A stretch of DNA of 50,198 bases, taken from contig JALTAZ010000059.1 of the NCBI GenBank assembly GCA_027075555.1, positions 1 to 50,198 of the forward strand. The letters run 5' to 3'. The stretch is from Micavibrio sp. (GTDB lineage Bacteria > Pseudomonadota > Alphaproteobacteria > Micavibrionales > Micavibrionaceae). Below, piece by piece: positions 21,743 to 31,406 of this stretch. The notes below the pieces were generated by a model. That model was not told the origin of the DNA. It ran no database searches and saw only the letters and a program-made list of their open reading frames with translations. The position numbers were made by a program, and so were the translations under genes. Every line of letters begins with the position of its first letter. Position 1 is the first letter of the stretch.

Positions 21743-23704
21743 ATGACAAAAGCCAGAAAAAAAAATTCTTCAAAAAAAAATAGGAATAAAAAAAAGAAAA
21801 AGTCTTTTCTATTCGTGCTCCTATTCAAATGGATATTTATATTATCTATATGGGCTGCTATTATCTTATCAGGGGTAGTTTTATGGTTTGCTAAAGATCT
21901 TCCTGATATTACAAAATCAGCAACTTTTAATAAACAATCTTCCATAATTATTTTAGCATCGGGAGGGGAAGAAATTGCCCGATATGGAGAAATAAAGGGT
22001 AAAATAATAAATGTAAAAGATCTTCCTCCCTATCTCCCTCAAGCCGTTTTAGCCATAGAAGATAGACGCTTTTACAGTCATCATGGCATTGATCCACTTG
22101 GAATAGCCAGAGCAATGATAACAAATATATATAAAGGTAAATTTACCCAAGGCGGTTCAACTATTACTCAACAGCTTGCCAAAAATCTATTTCTTACACA
22201 TGAAAGAAAAATAACGCGAAAAATTAAAGAGGCTATATTAGCAATATGGCTAGAAAAAGAATTAACCAAAGATGAGATATTAAGTGCATATATGAACCGT
22301 GTTTATCTAGGCTCTGGTACTTATGGTTTTGAGGCTGCATCTCAACTATATTTTGGAAAATCTGCAAAAGATGTAACATTAAGAGAGGCCGCTGTTTTAG
22401 CTGGCCTGCTAAAAGCTCCCTCACGCTACTCTCCGCATAATAACCCTAAACTAGCAAAGAAACGCTCAGATATTGTTTTATCTGCGATGGTTGATGCAAG
22501 ATATATCACAAAAACAGAAAAAGATAATTTAGGGTTTGAGCTATCTCTTCCAAATAAAAAAACCTCAAATTCACAAGCTGCGCGTTATTTTGCCGATTGG
22601 GTTATAAGTGGGTTGGATGAGGTTATCGGCACCCCCGATATGGATATAATTGTTGAAACAACACTAGATTACAATCTCAATAATAAAGCCCAGAACATAT
22701 TAGTAAGTTCCATAAATAGCACTGATGAAATGCAATTTGTTTCTCAAGGTGGAATCTTAGTTATGCGCCCTGACGGTGCTATAATTTCTATGATTGGCGG
22801 TTATAATTATGCTAAAAGCCAGTTTAATAGAGTAACCCAAGCCAAACGCCCCCCAGGTTCAGCTTTTAAGCCTATTATTTACCTAACTGCACTAGAGCAA
22901 GGTTGGCACAAACAAGATAAAATACTCGATGCTCCTATAAATGAGGGTAATTACCGCCCAAAGAATTTTGGTAACAAATATTACGGCAAAGTGGACTTAG
23001 AAACAGCTATGGCAAAGTCCATGAATACAGCAACAGTGCGTTTGGCAAAAAATATTGGTATAGGAAATATAATAAAAACCGCTAGAAAAGTTGGAATTAT
23101 CTCAAAATTAAATAGAGATTTAAGCCTTGCCTTAGGCAGCTCTGGCGTATCTATGCTAGAAATGGGCATTGCATATTCTACTTTTGCAAATGGTGGCTTT
23201 AGGGTCTATCCATATGGTATTAAACGTATAAAAACTCAAAATGGACGTATATTATACACTCATAAAGATCCAAAATCATATATGTCTGTTATTAGCCGCG
23301 ATAATGCTAAAGAGCTATCGATTATGCTGCAAAGTGTTGTGAATAATGGAACAGGAAAAAATGCTAATCAGCCATACCCCGTTTACGGAAAAACTGGAAC
23401 ATCTCAAGATAATCGTGATGCTTGGTTTGCTGGATATACTAACAAAATAGTTGCCATTATATGGCTTGGTAATGATGATAATAGCCCAATGCGAAAAATT
23501 ACGGGAGGAGGACTTCCTGCTAAAATATTCAAGAAAGTTATAAATAGTGATGATAACAATCAAAAGCCTATGATATTTAAAACAAATACCAATTCAAAAA
23601 ACAATAGAGGTTTTTCTGATCTTATAGGAAGAATTTTAAAAGGCGGTAATAGCGCTCAAAATCAAAATAAACAAAAGAACGACTATTCTAATCTAAATGA
23701 TTAA
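21743..23704 (+). CDS. Class A penicillin-binding protein (transglycosylase/transpeptidase, PBP1-type)
   Basis: AVLAIEDRRFYSHHGIDPLGIARAM...QGGSTITQQLAKNLFLTHERKITRKIKEA; transpeptidase KRPPGSAFKPIIYLTALEQG, KTGTSQDNRDAWFAGYT. Confidence 0.95.
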   Translation: MTKARKKNSSKKNRNKKKKKSFLFVLLFKWIFILSIWAAIILSGVVLWFAKDLPDITKSATFNKQSSIIILASGGEEIARYGEIKGKIINVKDLPPYLPQAVLAIEDRRFYSHHGIDPLGIARAMITNIYKGKFTQGGSTITQQLAKNLFLTHERKITRKIKEAILAIWLEKELTKDEILSAYMNRVYLGSGTYGFEAASQLYFGKSAKDVTLREAAVLAGLLKAPSRYSPHNNPKLAKKRSDIVLSAMVDARYITKTEKDNLGFELSLPNKKTSNSQAARYFADWVISGLDEVIGTPDMDIIVETTLDYNLNNKAQNILVSSINSTDEMQFVSQGGILVMRPDGAIISMIGGYNYAKSQFNRVTQAKRPPGSAFKPIIYLTALEQGWHKQDKILDAPINEGNYRPKNFGNKYYGKVDLETAMAKSMNTATVRLAKNIGIGNIIKTARKVGIISKLNRDLSLALGSSGVSMLEMGIAYSTFANGGFRVYPYGIKRIKTQNGRILYTHKDPKSYMSVISRDNAKELSIMLQSVVNNGTGKNANQPYPVYGKTGTSQDNRDAWFAGYTNKIVAIIWLGNDDNSPMRKITGGGLPAKIFKKVINSDDNNQKPMIFKTNTNSKNNRGFSDLIGRILKGGNSAQNQNKQKNDYSNLND

Positions 23705-23860
23705 GTTGTTAGATAATAAACTGAATCTATACATAGTAATTTATCAACTAGCGTAAGTAAGAATGCGTTTAAAAATGCATTATTGAATAAATATTACAAT
23801 AAAAACTCATACAAAGGGTATAAGACCAAATATCAAAATCCTAAAACCCATATTCATAAC

Positions 23861-24280
23861 CTATTTTTTATCCATTATAATATCAGCAGTTTCAATATTA
23901 TTTTTGCGTAGAAAAACCATAATTGCCAAAAGCTTTTGCATGGAGACATTTTTATCGCCGATTATAATAATTCTTTTATTGTCCTTTGCACGCACTTTCA
24001 GTGTTTCCTTAAATTCTTTCTCTGTTTTATAAGTAGTTTCATTTATCTTCCACCCCTTATCATCGGGTAATAATGTAACTGAAAGCATATCAGAATCTTC
24101 AACCATATTTGTAACTGCTTCTGAATCCTCTGGCAGATTAACGTCAAGCGCATAAGGCACAGCATTGGCCGTAAGTATAAAAAACACCATAAGCATAAAC
24201 ATTATATCCAAAAGTGGCGTAAGATCCGGCATAAGATCAGTTATAATATTACCTCTTTTTTCGGTATGTATCTCAATCAT
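23861..24280 (-). CDS. exbD: ExbD/TolR family biopolymer transport protein
   Basis: DLMPDLTPLLDIMFMLMVFFILTANAV...ALDVNLPEDSEA. Confidence 0.92.
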   Translation of the reverse strand: MIEIHTEKRGNIITDLMPDLTPLLDIMFMLMVFFILTANAVPYALDVNLPEDSEAVTNMVEDSDMLSVTLLPDDKGWKINETTYKTEKEFKETLKVRAKDNKRIIIIGDKNVSMQKLLAIMVFLRKNNIETADIIMDKK

Positions 24281-24831
24281 TTTAATATTTCTTCATTAAA
24301 TTTTGCACCTTCAATTCTAAGACTTTGTGCATTCAAATGCTTTTGAAATTTTTCTAGACGTTTTTCAGCCTTACGCATAAAGATAAAAGCCGAAAACAAA
24401 CAGGGCAATGCAATTGACAGACCATAAACTGTTGTTAGCATCGCACTCCATAAACCATCAGCAATCATGCTTGGTGCAACAGCTCCTTCCAATTCAGATA
24501 TATCCTTAAAAGCCTCAATCATACCTAAAACTGTACCAAGCAATCCTAGCATAGGGCTTAAAACCGCAATAATACGCAAAAGATGAATACCTTGTTCAAG
24601 TTCTGATTTAAGATCTGCAAGATGGAAAGATAGCAACTCATCACGCACAGGTTTTTCCAAATCAGCATTGTCCTGCAATTCTTTTTCAAGTGCTTTCAAA
24701 TTCTTTGATTCATCTATTTTAGGCAAACGCAAAAAAAACACCAATCGTTCGATGATAAGGGCTGCTCCCAAAAGGGAAAATGCCAAAAGTGGATAAAAAA
24801 TAGGTCCAATTTGTGAAATTATTTCCGGCAT
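24277..24831 (-). CDS. exbB: MotA/TolQ/ExbB proton channel family protein
   Basis: LLRIIAVLSPMLGLLGTVLGMIEAFKDISELEGAVAPSMIADGLWSAMLTTVYGLSIALPCLF. Confidence 0.93.
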   Translation of the reverse strand: MPEIISQIGPIFYPLLAFSLLGAALIIERLVFFLRLPKIDESKNLKALEKELQDNADLEKPVRDELLSFHLADLKSELEQGIHLLRIIAVLSPMLGLLGTVLGMIEAFKDISELEGAVAPSMIADGLWSAMLTTVYGLSIALPCLFSAFIFMRKAEKRLEKFQKHLNAQSLRIEGAKFNEEILK

Positions 24832-24844
24832 AATATTCCTTCAA

Positions 24845-25570
24845 TTACTGAATTTTAAATTCAATGGGGATTTCAACCCAGCTTTGAACAGCACGACCAT
24901 TTACAAAATTAGGGCTAAACGTCCATTTCTTAACGGCTTTTATCGCCGCTTTATTCAATAGCTCATATTGAGAAGGCTTATAAATCCTTATATCTTGACG
25001 AGACCCTGTTTTAGAAATCAGTACATGCAACAAAACAACCCCCTCTTGTCGCATTCTTAATGCACGTTTGGGATATTTAGGTTGAACGCGACGTCCCTTA
25101 AGCCTTGCCTCACTAACAACAGGAATAACATCTTGAACAGGTTGTGATACCAATTGATAAGTTTTAGATGAAGGAGCGGCAGGTTCAATTTTATTTAGAG
25201 TTTCTGGCTTTTTTTGAACTTGCTTAACTTTAGCAAGGTTAACTTTAGAGATTTGTTTTTTTACAGGCTTTGGATCTGTTTGTTGGCTTTTTTGGGGCTT
25301 ATTTTTGGCCGTCTTTTCTGTAACTATATTTTTTGCAACTGTATTTGTTTTTTTAACCTTAACAGCTTCAACTTCAATGGGTTTTTGAGCTGTAAACAAG
25401 CGAACTTTTATATTTGTAGGCATATTCAACAATTCTGTTGATAGTGTTTTTTGCGACTGTGCTTGGAAAATAATATAAATAACAACGATATGAAGGAAAA
25501 TAGCAAAACACAGGCTTACCCCCAACCTTATAGTATTTTGTTCAATTATATATCCTGTACTCAAAAACAT
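24845..25570 (-). CDS. tonB: TonB family energy transducer
   Basis: N-terminal TM, Lys/Pro/Gln-rich linker, C-terminal RRVQPKYPKRALRMRQEGVVLLHVLISKTGSRQDIRIYKPSQYELLNKAAIKAVKKWTFSP. Confidence 0.93.
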   Translation of the reverse strand: MFLSTGYIIEQNTIRLGVSLCFAIFLHIVVIYIIFQAQSQKTLSTELLNMPTNIKVRLFTAQKPIEVEAVKVKKTNTVAKNIVTEKTAKNKPQKSQQTDPKPVKKQISKVNLAKVKQVQKKPETLNKIEPAAPSSKTYQLVSQPVQDVIPVVSEARLKGRRVQPKYPKRALRMRQEGVVLLHVLISKTGSRQDIRIYKPSQYELLNKAAIKAVKKWTFSPNFVNGRAVQSWVEIPIEFKIQ

Positions 25571-25670
25571 TTCTAAATCCGCTATTTCCTTAAAAAAGCT
25601 TCTAAGTCTTCGCTAAAAGTAATAAGCAATATTTCTTGCATTTGCATAAAACCTTATAAATTTTTTAATT

Positions 25671-25689
25671 GCGAATGATTTTCATTATT
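25671..25689. promoter_or_regulatory. Candidate Fur box 1
   Basis: GCGAATGATTTTCATTATT versus GATAATGATAATCATTATC: 14/19 by hand count. Confidence 0.65.
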
Positions 25690-25722
25690 GACTAGACTAA
25701 AATCATAATCTAGATATGAATT

Positions 25723-25741
25723 CTTATTGATATTCGTTCTC
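25723..25741. promoter_or_regulatory. Candidate Fur box 2
   Basis: Reverse strand GAGAACGAATATCAATAAG versus consensus: 12/19 by hand count. Confidence 0.45.
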
Positions 25742-25776
25742 AATTGCAAGTACAAAATTCTTAGGAGAAAACAAAA

Positions 25777-28014
25777 ATGCTACCCCGTATAAAAAGTATA
25801 AAAACCACCCTTGTCCTTACAACTATCCTTGGCGCTACTCCCCTTTATAATGCAAAAGCCGAAGAGCAGGTTACTTCAAAAAATTACGCCAAGACCATTA
25901 TGGAACGCGTTATGGTTATTGGCAACGCAGAAAAAGCACAAGACTTAACGGGTTCGGGGCAGTTTATTGATGAAAAAATGCTTGATCGAAATAGCTATAC
26001 CGATATTAACCGTATCTTGCGCCAAGTTCCAGGGGTTAATATTCAAGAAGATGAAGGCTATGGCAACCGCCCAAATATTGGTCTTCGTGGTGGACGCTCT
26101 GAACGCAGTGCAGATATTACCCTTATGGAAGATGGTGTACTTATTGCTCCAGCGCCCTACTCAGCACCCGCAGCCTACTACTTCCCTCGCGTAAGCCGTA
26201 TGGAAGCAGTAGAGGTGCGTAAAGGCTCTAGCACCATCAAATTCGGACCACGCACAACCAGTGGGGCGGTAAACCTTATCTCAAGTTCTGTTCCATCAAC
26301 GCGAAAAATTAAGGCATTGGCAGGATATGGAACTAATAATACACAAAGGCTTCAAGCGCAATATGGAGATAGTATAGCCTTTGGTTCTGGCAATATCGGA
26401 TTTGTCATTAACGCTAGCACTGATTCGACTGATGGATTTAAATCCATCGATATTGTTGGTGGCAATACTGGATATTCTATACAGGACATAATGGGAAAAG
26501 TAAAATTCAGCACAGACCCAACCGCAGATATTTTTCAGTCACTGGAAATCAAAATTGGTGCGACTGAGGAAACATCGAACGAAACATATCTAGGTCTGAC
26601 GCAAGATGATTTTAATGCCAACCCTTTTCGCCGTTATGCTTCAACGCAAATGGATAATATGGATGCAAATAACCGCCAATATTATATTCGGCACTTTGCC
26701 GATTTTGGTAATTTTGATGTTACAACCACGCTTTACCATAATCAATTTTCAAGAAATTGGTATAAACTTGACGACATTACTATCGGTGGCGTACGTCAAA
26801 GCCTCAATAGTGCATTAAATGATGCTACATATCTTGCAGCGCTTCAAGGAACAACCAATTTAGACGGAAGCGCGGCAAATAATCTTACATTACGAGCTAA
26901 TAACCGCGACTACTATTCTACTGGTATTCAAACAGACATGGCAACCCAATTTAATCTAGGTGACGCAGATCATGAGCTGGAATTTGGACTTCGCTATCAC
27001 TATGATAAGGAAGATCGTTTTCAGCAAGAAGATCTTTATGCCATCAATAATGGCGTTATGACTCTGGCAAGCTCTGGTGAGGCTGGATCACAAGCAAACC
27101 GCCATGCAACAGCAAAAGCAACGGCATTTTACGTTCAAGACGAGATCAGCATTGCAAACTGGACAATCGTTCCTGGCGTTCGCTATGAATATATTCGACT
27201 GATGCGAGAAGATTTTAATAATGGGGAAACTCGCAAAAACACTGTTGATGTTATTGTTCCTGGGATAGGTATTGGTTATGCCTTAACAGATAATCTTAGT
27301 CTACTTGGCGGAATTCACAAAGGTTTTGCACCGCCATCACCTGGAAGTACGAATGAAAAAAGCGAAGAAAGCATCAATTATGAGCTAGGAGGACGTTACA
27401 ATGGAACTATTTTCAATGCTGAATTTGTTGGTTTCTTCAATGACTACTCTAATCTTTTAGGCGAGTGTACGCTTTCATCAGGTTGCAGTGGTGGCACTAC
27501 GGGGGAGCAATTTAATGCAGGTGAGGTTAATGCATATGGAGCAGAATTTTCGCTCAACTATGATGCTGCATCAAACCTGAAACTTCCTGAAAATATAAGC
27601 CTTCCTATCAATTTTAATTATACATACACCCGGGCTGAGTTTCAAAATAGCTTTGTTAGTAGCTTCGATGAATGGGGAAGTGTTAGCGCAGGGGATGAAC
27701 TTCCTTATATCCCTGAACATCAATTTTATGTTTCTGCTGGTGTTGTAGCCCCCAAATGGGAAATGCATGTATCAGGTAAATATGTTGATAAAATGCGTAC
27801 ACAAGCCGGCAGTGGCTCTATCCCGTCGGGGCAAGGCACAGACGAAAATTTCATTATTGATGTTGCTGGTGAATATGAGATTATTGACCATGCTCGCCTG
27901 TTTTTTACAGCCGATAATATAACCGATAAAGAATATGTTGCTGCACGCCGTCCTGCCGGAGCACGCCCGGGAAAACCTGCTACATTTCTTGCGGGTATTA
28001 AATTAAAATTTTAA
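25777..28014 (+). CDS. TonB-dependent receptor, FecA-like
   Basis: Signal peptide, plug domain (DINRILRQVPGVNIQEDEGYGNRPNIGLRGGRSERSADITLMEDGVLIAPAPYSAPAAYYFPRVSRMEAVEVRKGSSTIKFGPRTTSGAVNLI), C-terminal beta-strand AGIKLKF. Confidence 0.95.
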   Translation: MLPRIKSIKTTLVLTTILGATPLYNAKAEEQVTSKNYAKTIMERVMVIGNAEKAQDLTGSGQFIDEKMLDRNSYTDINRILRQVPGVNIQEDEGYGNRPNIGLRGGRSERSADITLMEDGVLIAPAPYSAPAAYYFPRVSRMEAVEVRKGSSTIKFGPRTTSGAVNLISSSVPSTRKIKALAGYGTNNTQRLQAQYGDSIAFGSGNIGFVINASTDSTDGFKSIDIVGGNTGYSIQDIMGKVKFSTDPTADIFQSLEIKIGATEETSNETYLGLTQDDFNANPFRRYASTQMDNMDANNRQYYIRHFADFGNFDVTTTLYHNQFSRNWYKLDDITIGGVRQSLNSALNDATYLAALQGTTNLDGSAANNLTLRANNRDYYSTGIQTDMATQFNLGDADHELEFGLRYHYDKEDRFQQEDLYAINNGVMTLASSGEAGSQANRHATAKATAFYVQDEISIANWTIVPGVRYEYIRLMREDFNNGETRKNTVDVIVPGIGIGYALTDNLSLLGGIHKGFAPPSPGSTNEKSEESINYELGGRYNGTIFNAEFVGFFNDYSNLLGECTLSSGCSGGTTGEQFNAGEVNAYGAEFSLNYDAASNLKLPENISLPINFNYTYTRAEFQNSFVSSFDEWGSVSAGDELPYIPEHQFYVSAGVVAPKWEMHVSGKYVDKMRTQAGSGSIPSGQGTDENFIIDVAGEYEIIDHARLFFTADNITDKEYVAARRPAGARPGKPATFLAGIKLKF

Positions 28015-28047
28015 TCTCATGTAATATTAATATATAGATAATTAAAT

Positions 28048-28116
28048 TTATCCGCGGATAAAAAACAACTAGATTAAGCTGATAGTATTTTATTATTCGC
28101 GGATAAAAAAACAACT
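28048..28116. repeat. Two palindromic repeats TTATCCGCGGATAA / TTATTCGCGGATAA, each followed by A-tract + CAACT
   Basis: 28048-28061 is a perfect 14-bp palindrome; 28093-28106 differs at one position; the extended ...GCGGATAAAAAA(A)CAACT sequence is also repeated, 45 bp apart. Confidence 0.85.
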
Positions 28117-28188
28117 GGCAGAACTTTGTTTATACAGACAAAAATTCATTTACATTTGATTATAGTAACAGTTTAATGCATAACCTTT

Positions 28189-28224
28189 GTTCATATGTTT
28201 ATATATGTTCATATGTTTATATAT
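28189..28224. repeat. 18-bp perfect tandem repeat GTTCATATGTTTATATAT x2
   Basis: 28189-28206 and 28207-28224 identical. Confidence 0.95.
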
Positions 28225-28271
28225 ATGTATTTATATGTATGTGAAGCTAGATAATAGATAGAACGTAAATA

Positions 28272-29681
28272 ATGGTTATTCAAATGGCAAATAAATGGAC
28301 ACCTCAAAGCTGGAGAGATAAGCCAGCGCAACAACTCCCTGAATATAGCGATGAAATTTCATTAAAGAATGTTGAAAAAGAGCTAGGGAAAATGCCCCCT
28401 TTGGTTTTTGCAGGAGAAGCACGCAGGCTTCAAGAGCAACTTGGGCTTGCAGCTCAGGGAAAAGCTTTTCTTCTTCAAGGTGGAGATTGTGCAGAAAGCT
28501 TTGCTGAATTTAACGCAAACAAAATTCGTGATACATTCCGCGCACTGTTGCAAATGGCTGTTGTTATGACATATGCGGGATCACTACCCATTATTAAAGT
28601 TGGGCGTATGGCAGGTCAATTTGCAAAACCAAGATCCAGTGACGTAGAAACTCAAGGTGATATTACCCTTCCTAGTTACCGTGGTGATAATATAAACTCG
28701 TTAGAATTTACAAAAGAGGCAAGAAAACCAGACCCAAAGCGCATGGTTATTGCATATCATCAAGCATCATCTACCCTTAATTTACTACGCGCCTTTGCAA
28801 ATGGTGGCTATGCCAACCTCAATAAAGTTAATAAATGGAATTTAAGTTTTGTTGCCAGCAGCCCACTAGGTGAGAAATATCAAGATTTAGCAAATCGTAT
28901 TAGCGATGCCATGCGTTTTATGGAAGCTTGCGGAATTACACCTGATAATGTTCCTGCACTAAAAGAAACAAGTTTTTATACATCACATGAAGCGCTGTTA
29001 CTTCCATATGAGGAAGCAATGACCAGAACTGACAGCCTGACAGGTGACTGGTATGATACTTCTGCACATATGTTATGGGTTGGCGCACGCACTCACCAGT
29101 TAGATAATGCACAAATTGAGTTTGTACGCGGAATAAAAAACCCACTAGGGCTTAAATGTTCTCCAGCTTTAAAATCTGATGAATTATTGCGTTTAATTGA
29201 AGTGCTAAACCCTGATAATATACCAGGCCGGCTAACTTTAATCTCTCGTATGGGGCAAGGTAGAGTAAAAGAAAATCTTACCCCTCTTATAAAAGCAGTC
29301 GAACAAGAGGGGTTAAGCGTTATATGGTCTTGTGATCCTATGCACGGAAATACAATTAAATCTTCCTCTGGTTATAAAACAAGACCATTTGATGCAATAC
29401 TCGCAGAAGTGCGTGAATTCTTTACTGTTCATAAAGAGATAGGCTCACATCCTGGCGGAATTCATATAGAGATGACAGGTCAAAATGTAACTGAATGTGT
29501 TGGCGGCGCAGATGCAATTGCTGATGAGGACTTATCTAGTCGTTATCACACGCATTGTGACCCTCGCCTTAATGCTAATCAGGCTCTGGAGTTAGCTTTT
29601 CTTATTGCTGATGAGCTAAAAGATATTCGTAAGGATCAAGATCATAACTATGAATCACAGGACTTAAGCGCGGTAGAATAA
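28272..29681 (+). CDS. Class II 3-deoxy-7-phosphoheptulonate synthase (DAHP synthase)
   Basis: [20 protein letters not shown]...[12 protein letters not shown]...[16 protein letters not shown]...[23 protein letters not shown]. Alternative start MANKW at 28284. Confidence 0.96.
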   Translation: MVIQMANKWTPQSWRDKPAQQLPEYSDEISLKNVEKELGKMPPLVFAGEARRLQEQLGLAAQGKAFLLQGGDCAESFAEFNANKIRDTFRALLQMAVVMTYAGSLPIIKVGRMAGQFAKPRSSDVETQGDITLPSYRGDNINSLEFTKEARKPDPKRMVIAYHQASSTLNLLRAFANGGYANLNKVNKWNLSFVASSPLGEKYQDLANRISDAMRFMEACGITPDNVPALKETSFYTSHEALLLPYEEAMTRTDSLTGDWYDTSAHMLWVGARTHQLDNAQIEFVRGIKNPLGLKCSPALKSDELLRLIEVLNPDNIPGRLTLISRMGQGRVKENLTPLIKAVEQEGLSVIWSCDPMHGNTIKSSSGYKTRPFDAILAEVREFFTVHKEIGSHPGGIHIEMTGQNVTECVGGADAIADEDLSSRYHTHCDPRLNANQALELAFLIADELKDIRKDQDHNYESQDLSAVE

Positions 29682-29682
29682 G

Positions 29683-31359
29683 ATGAGCTATGATCTTATT
29701 AGGATAACACTAGCCCAGCTTAACCCAACAGTTGGCGACATTGACGGCAATGCCCAACAAATACTAAATATTTGGAAAAAATATGATACGACCAGTGATC
29801 TAGTTATTTTTCCTGAATTATTTTTATGTGGTTATCCACCTGAAGATCTGATCCTAAATAGCGCATTTATTGATTATCTTGAACAAAAACTTGAGCATAT
29901 CCGCACACAGAGCAAAAATTATAACTCTTCTGCTCTAATACCTACAATATGGCGTAAAAACAGCAAAATATACAATGCCGCCCTTATTGTTAAAAGTGGT
30001 AAAATCACAGATATAATATTAAAACACAAGCTCCCCAATAATTTTGTATTTGATGAGCCCAGAACCTTTGCAAGTGGTCCTTTACCAATGCCTGTATCAT
30101 TTCATGGTCATAAGTTAGGAATCATGATTTGTGAAGATCTCTGGCATAGCGATGTTTCACTCCACCTAAAAAATAATGGTGCAGAGTTTTTAATTGCAAT
30201 AAATGGAAGCCCTTTCCACTCTCATCAATTTGATAAAAGAAAATCAGTTGCCATTAAAGCCGTATCAGAAACCAGCCTTGACTTAATTTATCTAAATATG
30301 TTTGGTGGACAAGATGAGTTAGTATTTGATGGTAGATCTTTCATAATGTCAAAAGATCAAAAAATTTCTTATATAGCCCCAGCATTTGAAAAATCTATAA
30401 TTCAAACAAAAGTAAGTAGAAACCCCAAATCAATAGATGTTATTGATAATATTAACATTGTAAATAAACAATGCAATGAACAAGAACTTATATATAAAGC
30501 ACTTGTTACAGGCGTTAAGGATTATGTTCATAAAAATGGATTTTCTGATGTTTTAATTGGTTTGTCTGGCGGGATAGATAGCGCATTGACCGCCACCATA
30601 GCAGTTGATGCCCTTGGAAAAGATCATGTGCGTTGTATTATGCTTCCTTCCGAATTCACATCTCAAGAAAGCCTTGATGATGCAAAAGAATGTGCAAAAC
30701 TACTAGGTGTTAAATATGAAATAATAAAAATTGAGCAGGCAATATCAACTTTTGAGAATATAATTCCTAACCTTAATGGTCTTGCACATGAAAATACTCA
30801 GAGCAGAATCCGTGGAACAATACTAATGGCACTATCTAACATTAGTGGAGAAATGCTGCTTACAACTGGAAACAAAAGTGAAATGGCAGTGGGATATTGT
30901 ACGCTTTATGGTGATATGAATGGCGGATTTAATCCATTAAAAGATGTATATAAAACCCAAGTTTATGAATTATCAAAATGGCTTAATAAAGATAAAGATA
31001 AAGATAAAGATATAATACCTCAACGCATAATAACAAAAGAGCCAACGGCAGAATTACGCAAAAACCAAAAAGATCAAGATAGCCTACCCCCCTATTATTT
31101 ACTTGATGATATATTACGCTTGCTTATTGAATATGATAATGTCGACTGGGAGTGTGCTTCTGAAATTTTGCATGATATACAAAATAAATGCCTGAAATAT
31201 CCATATGAAGTTGAAAAAGTAGCACGCCTTTTAAGAAATACGGAATATAAACGCTACCAGTCACCTCCTGGAACGCGCATATCATATAGAGCATTTGGAA
31301 GAGATCGCAGATACCCCTTGACTAACCGCTTTATAAATAAGATTGAAAAAAGCTACTGA
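29683..31359 (+). CDS. nadE: Glutamine-dependent NAD+ synthase
   Basis: N-terminal nitrilase domain (LAQLNPTVGDIDGNAQQI...MICEDLWHSD) and synthetase domain (VLIGLSGGIDSALTATIAVDALG...TTGNKSEMAVGYCTLYGDMNGGFNPLKDVYKTQVY). Confidence 0.96.
   Translation: MSYDLIRITLAQLNPTVGDIDGNAQQILNIWKKYDTTSDLVIFPELFLCGYPPEDLILNSAFIDYLEQKLEHIRTQSKNYNSSALIPTIWRKNSKIYNAALIVKSGKITDIILKHKLPNNFVFDEPRTFASGPLPMPVSFHGHKLGIMICEDLWHSDVSLHLKNNGAEFLIAINGSPFHSHQFDKRKSVAIKAVSETSLDLIYLNMFGGQDELVFDGRSFIMSKDQKISYIAPAFEKSIIQTKVSRNPKSIDVIDNINIVNKQCNEQELIYKALVTGVKDYVHKNGFSDVLIGLSGGIDSALTATIAVDALGKDHVRCIMLPSEFTSQESLDDAKECAKLLGVKYEIIKIEQAISTFENIIPNLNGLAHENTQSRIRGTILMALSNISGEMLLTTGNKSEMAVGYCTLYGDMNGGFNPLKDVYKTQVYELSKWLNKDKDKDKDIIPQRIITKEPTAELRKNQKDQDSLPPYYLLDDILRLLIEYDNVDWECASEILHDIQNKCLKYPYEVEKVARLLRNTEYKRYQSPPGTRISYRAFGRDRRYPLTNRFINKIEKSY
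30991..31012 (+). repeat. In-frame hexanucleotide microsatellite (GATAAA)n in nadE
   Basis: gataaagataaagataaagata encodes (DK)n within WLNKDKDKDKDIIPQ. Confidence 0.9.
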
Positions 31360-31406
31360 TATAACTATTAAAGAACAACTTACTTATAATATGAAAAGAG
31401 AATAAT

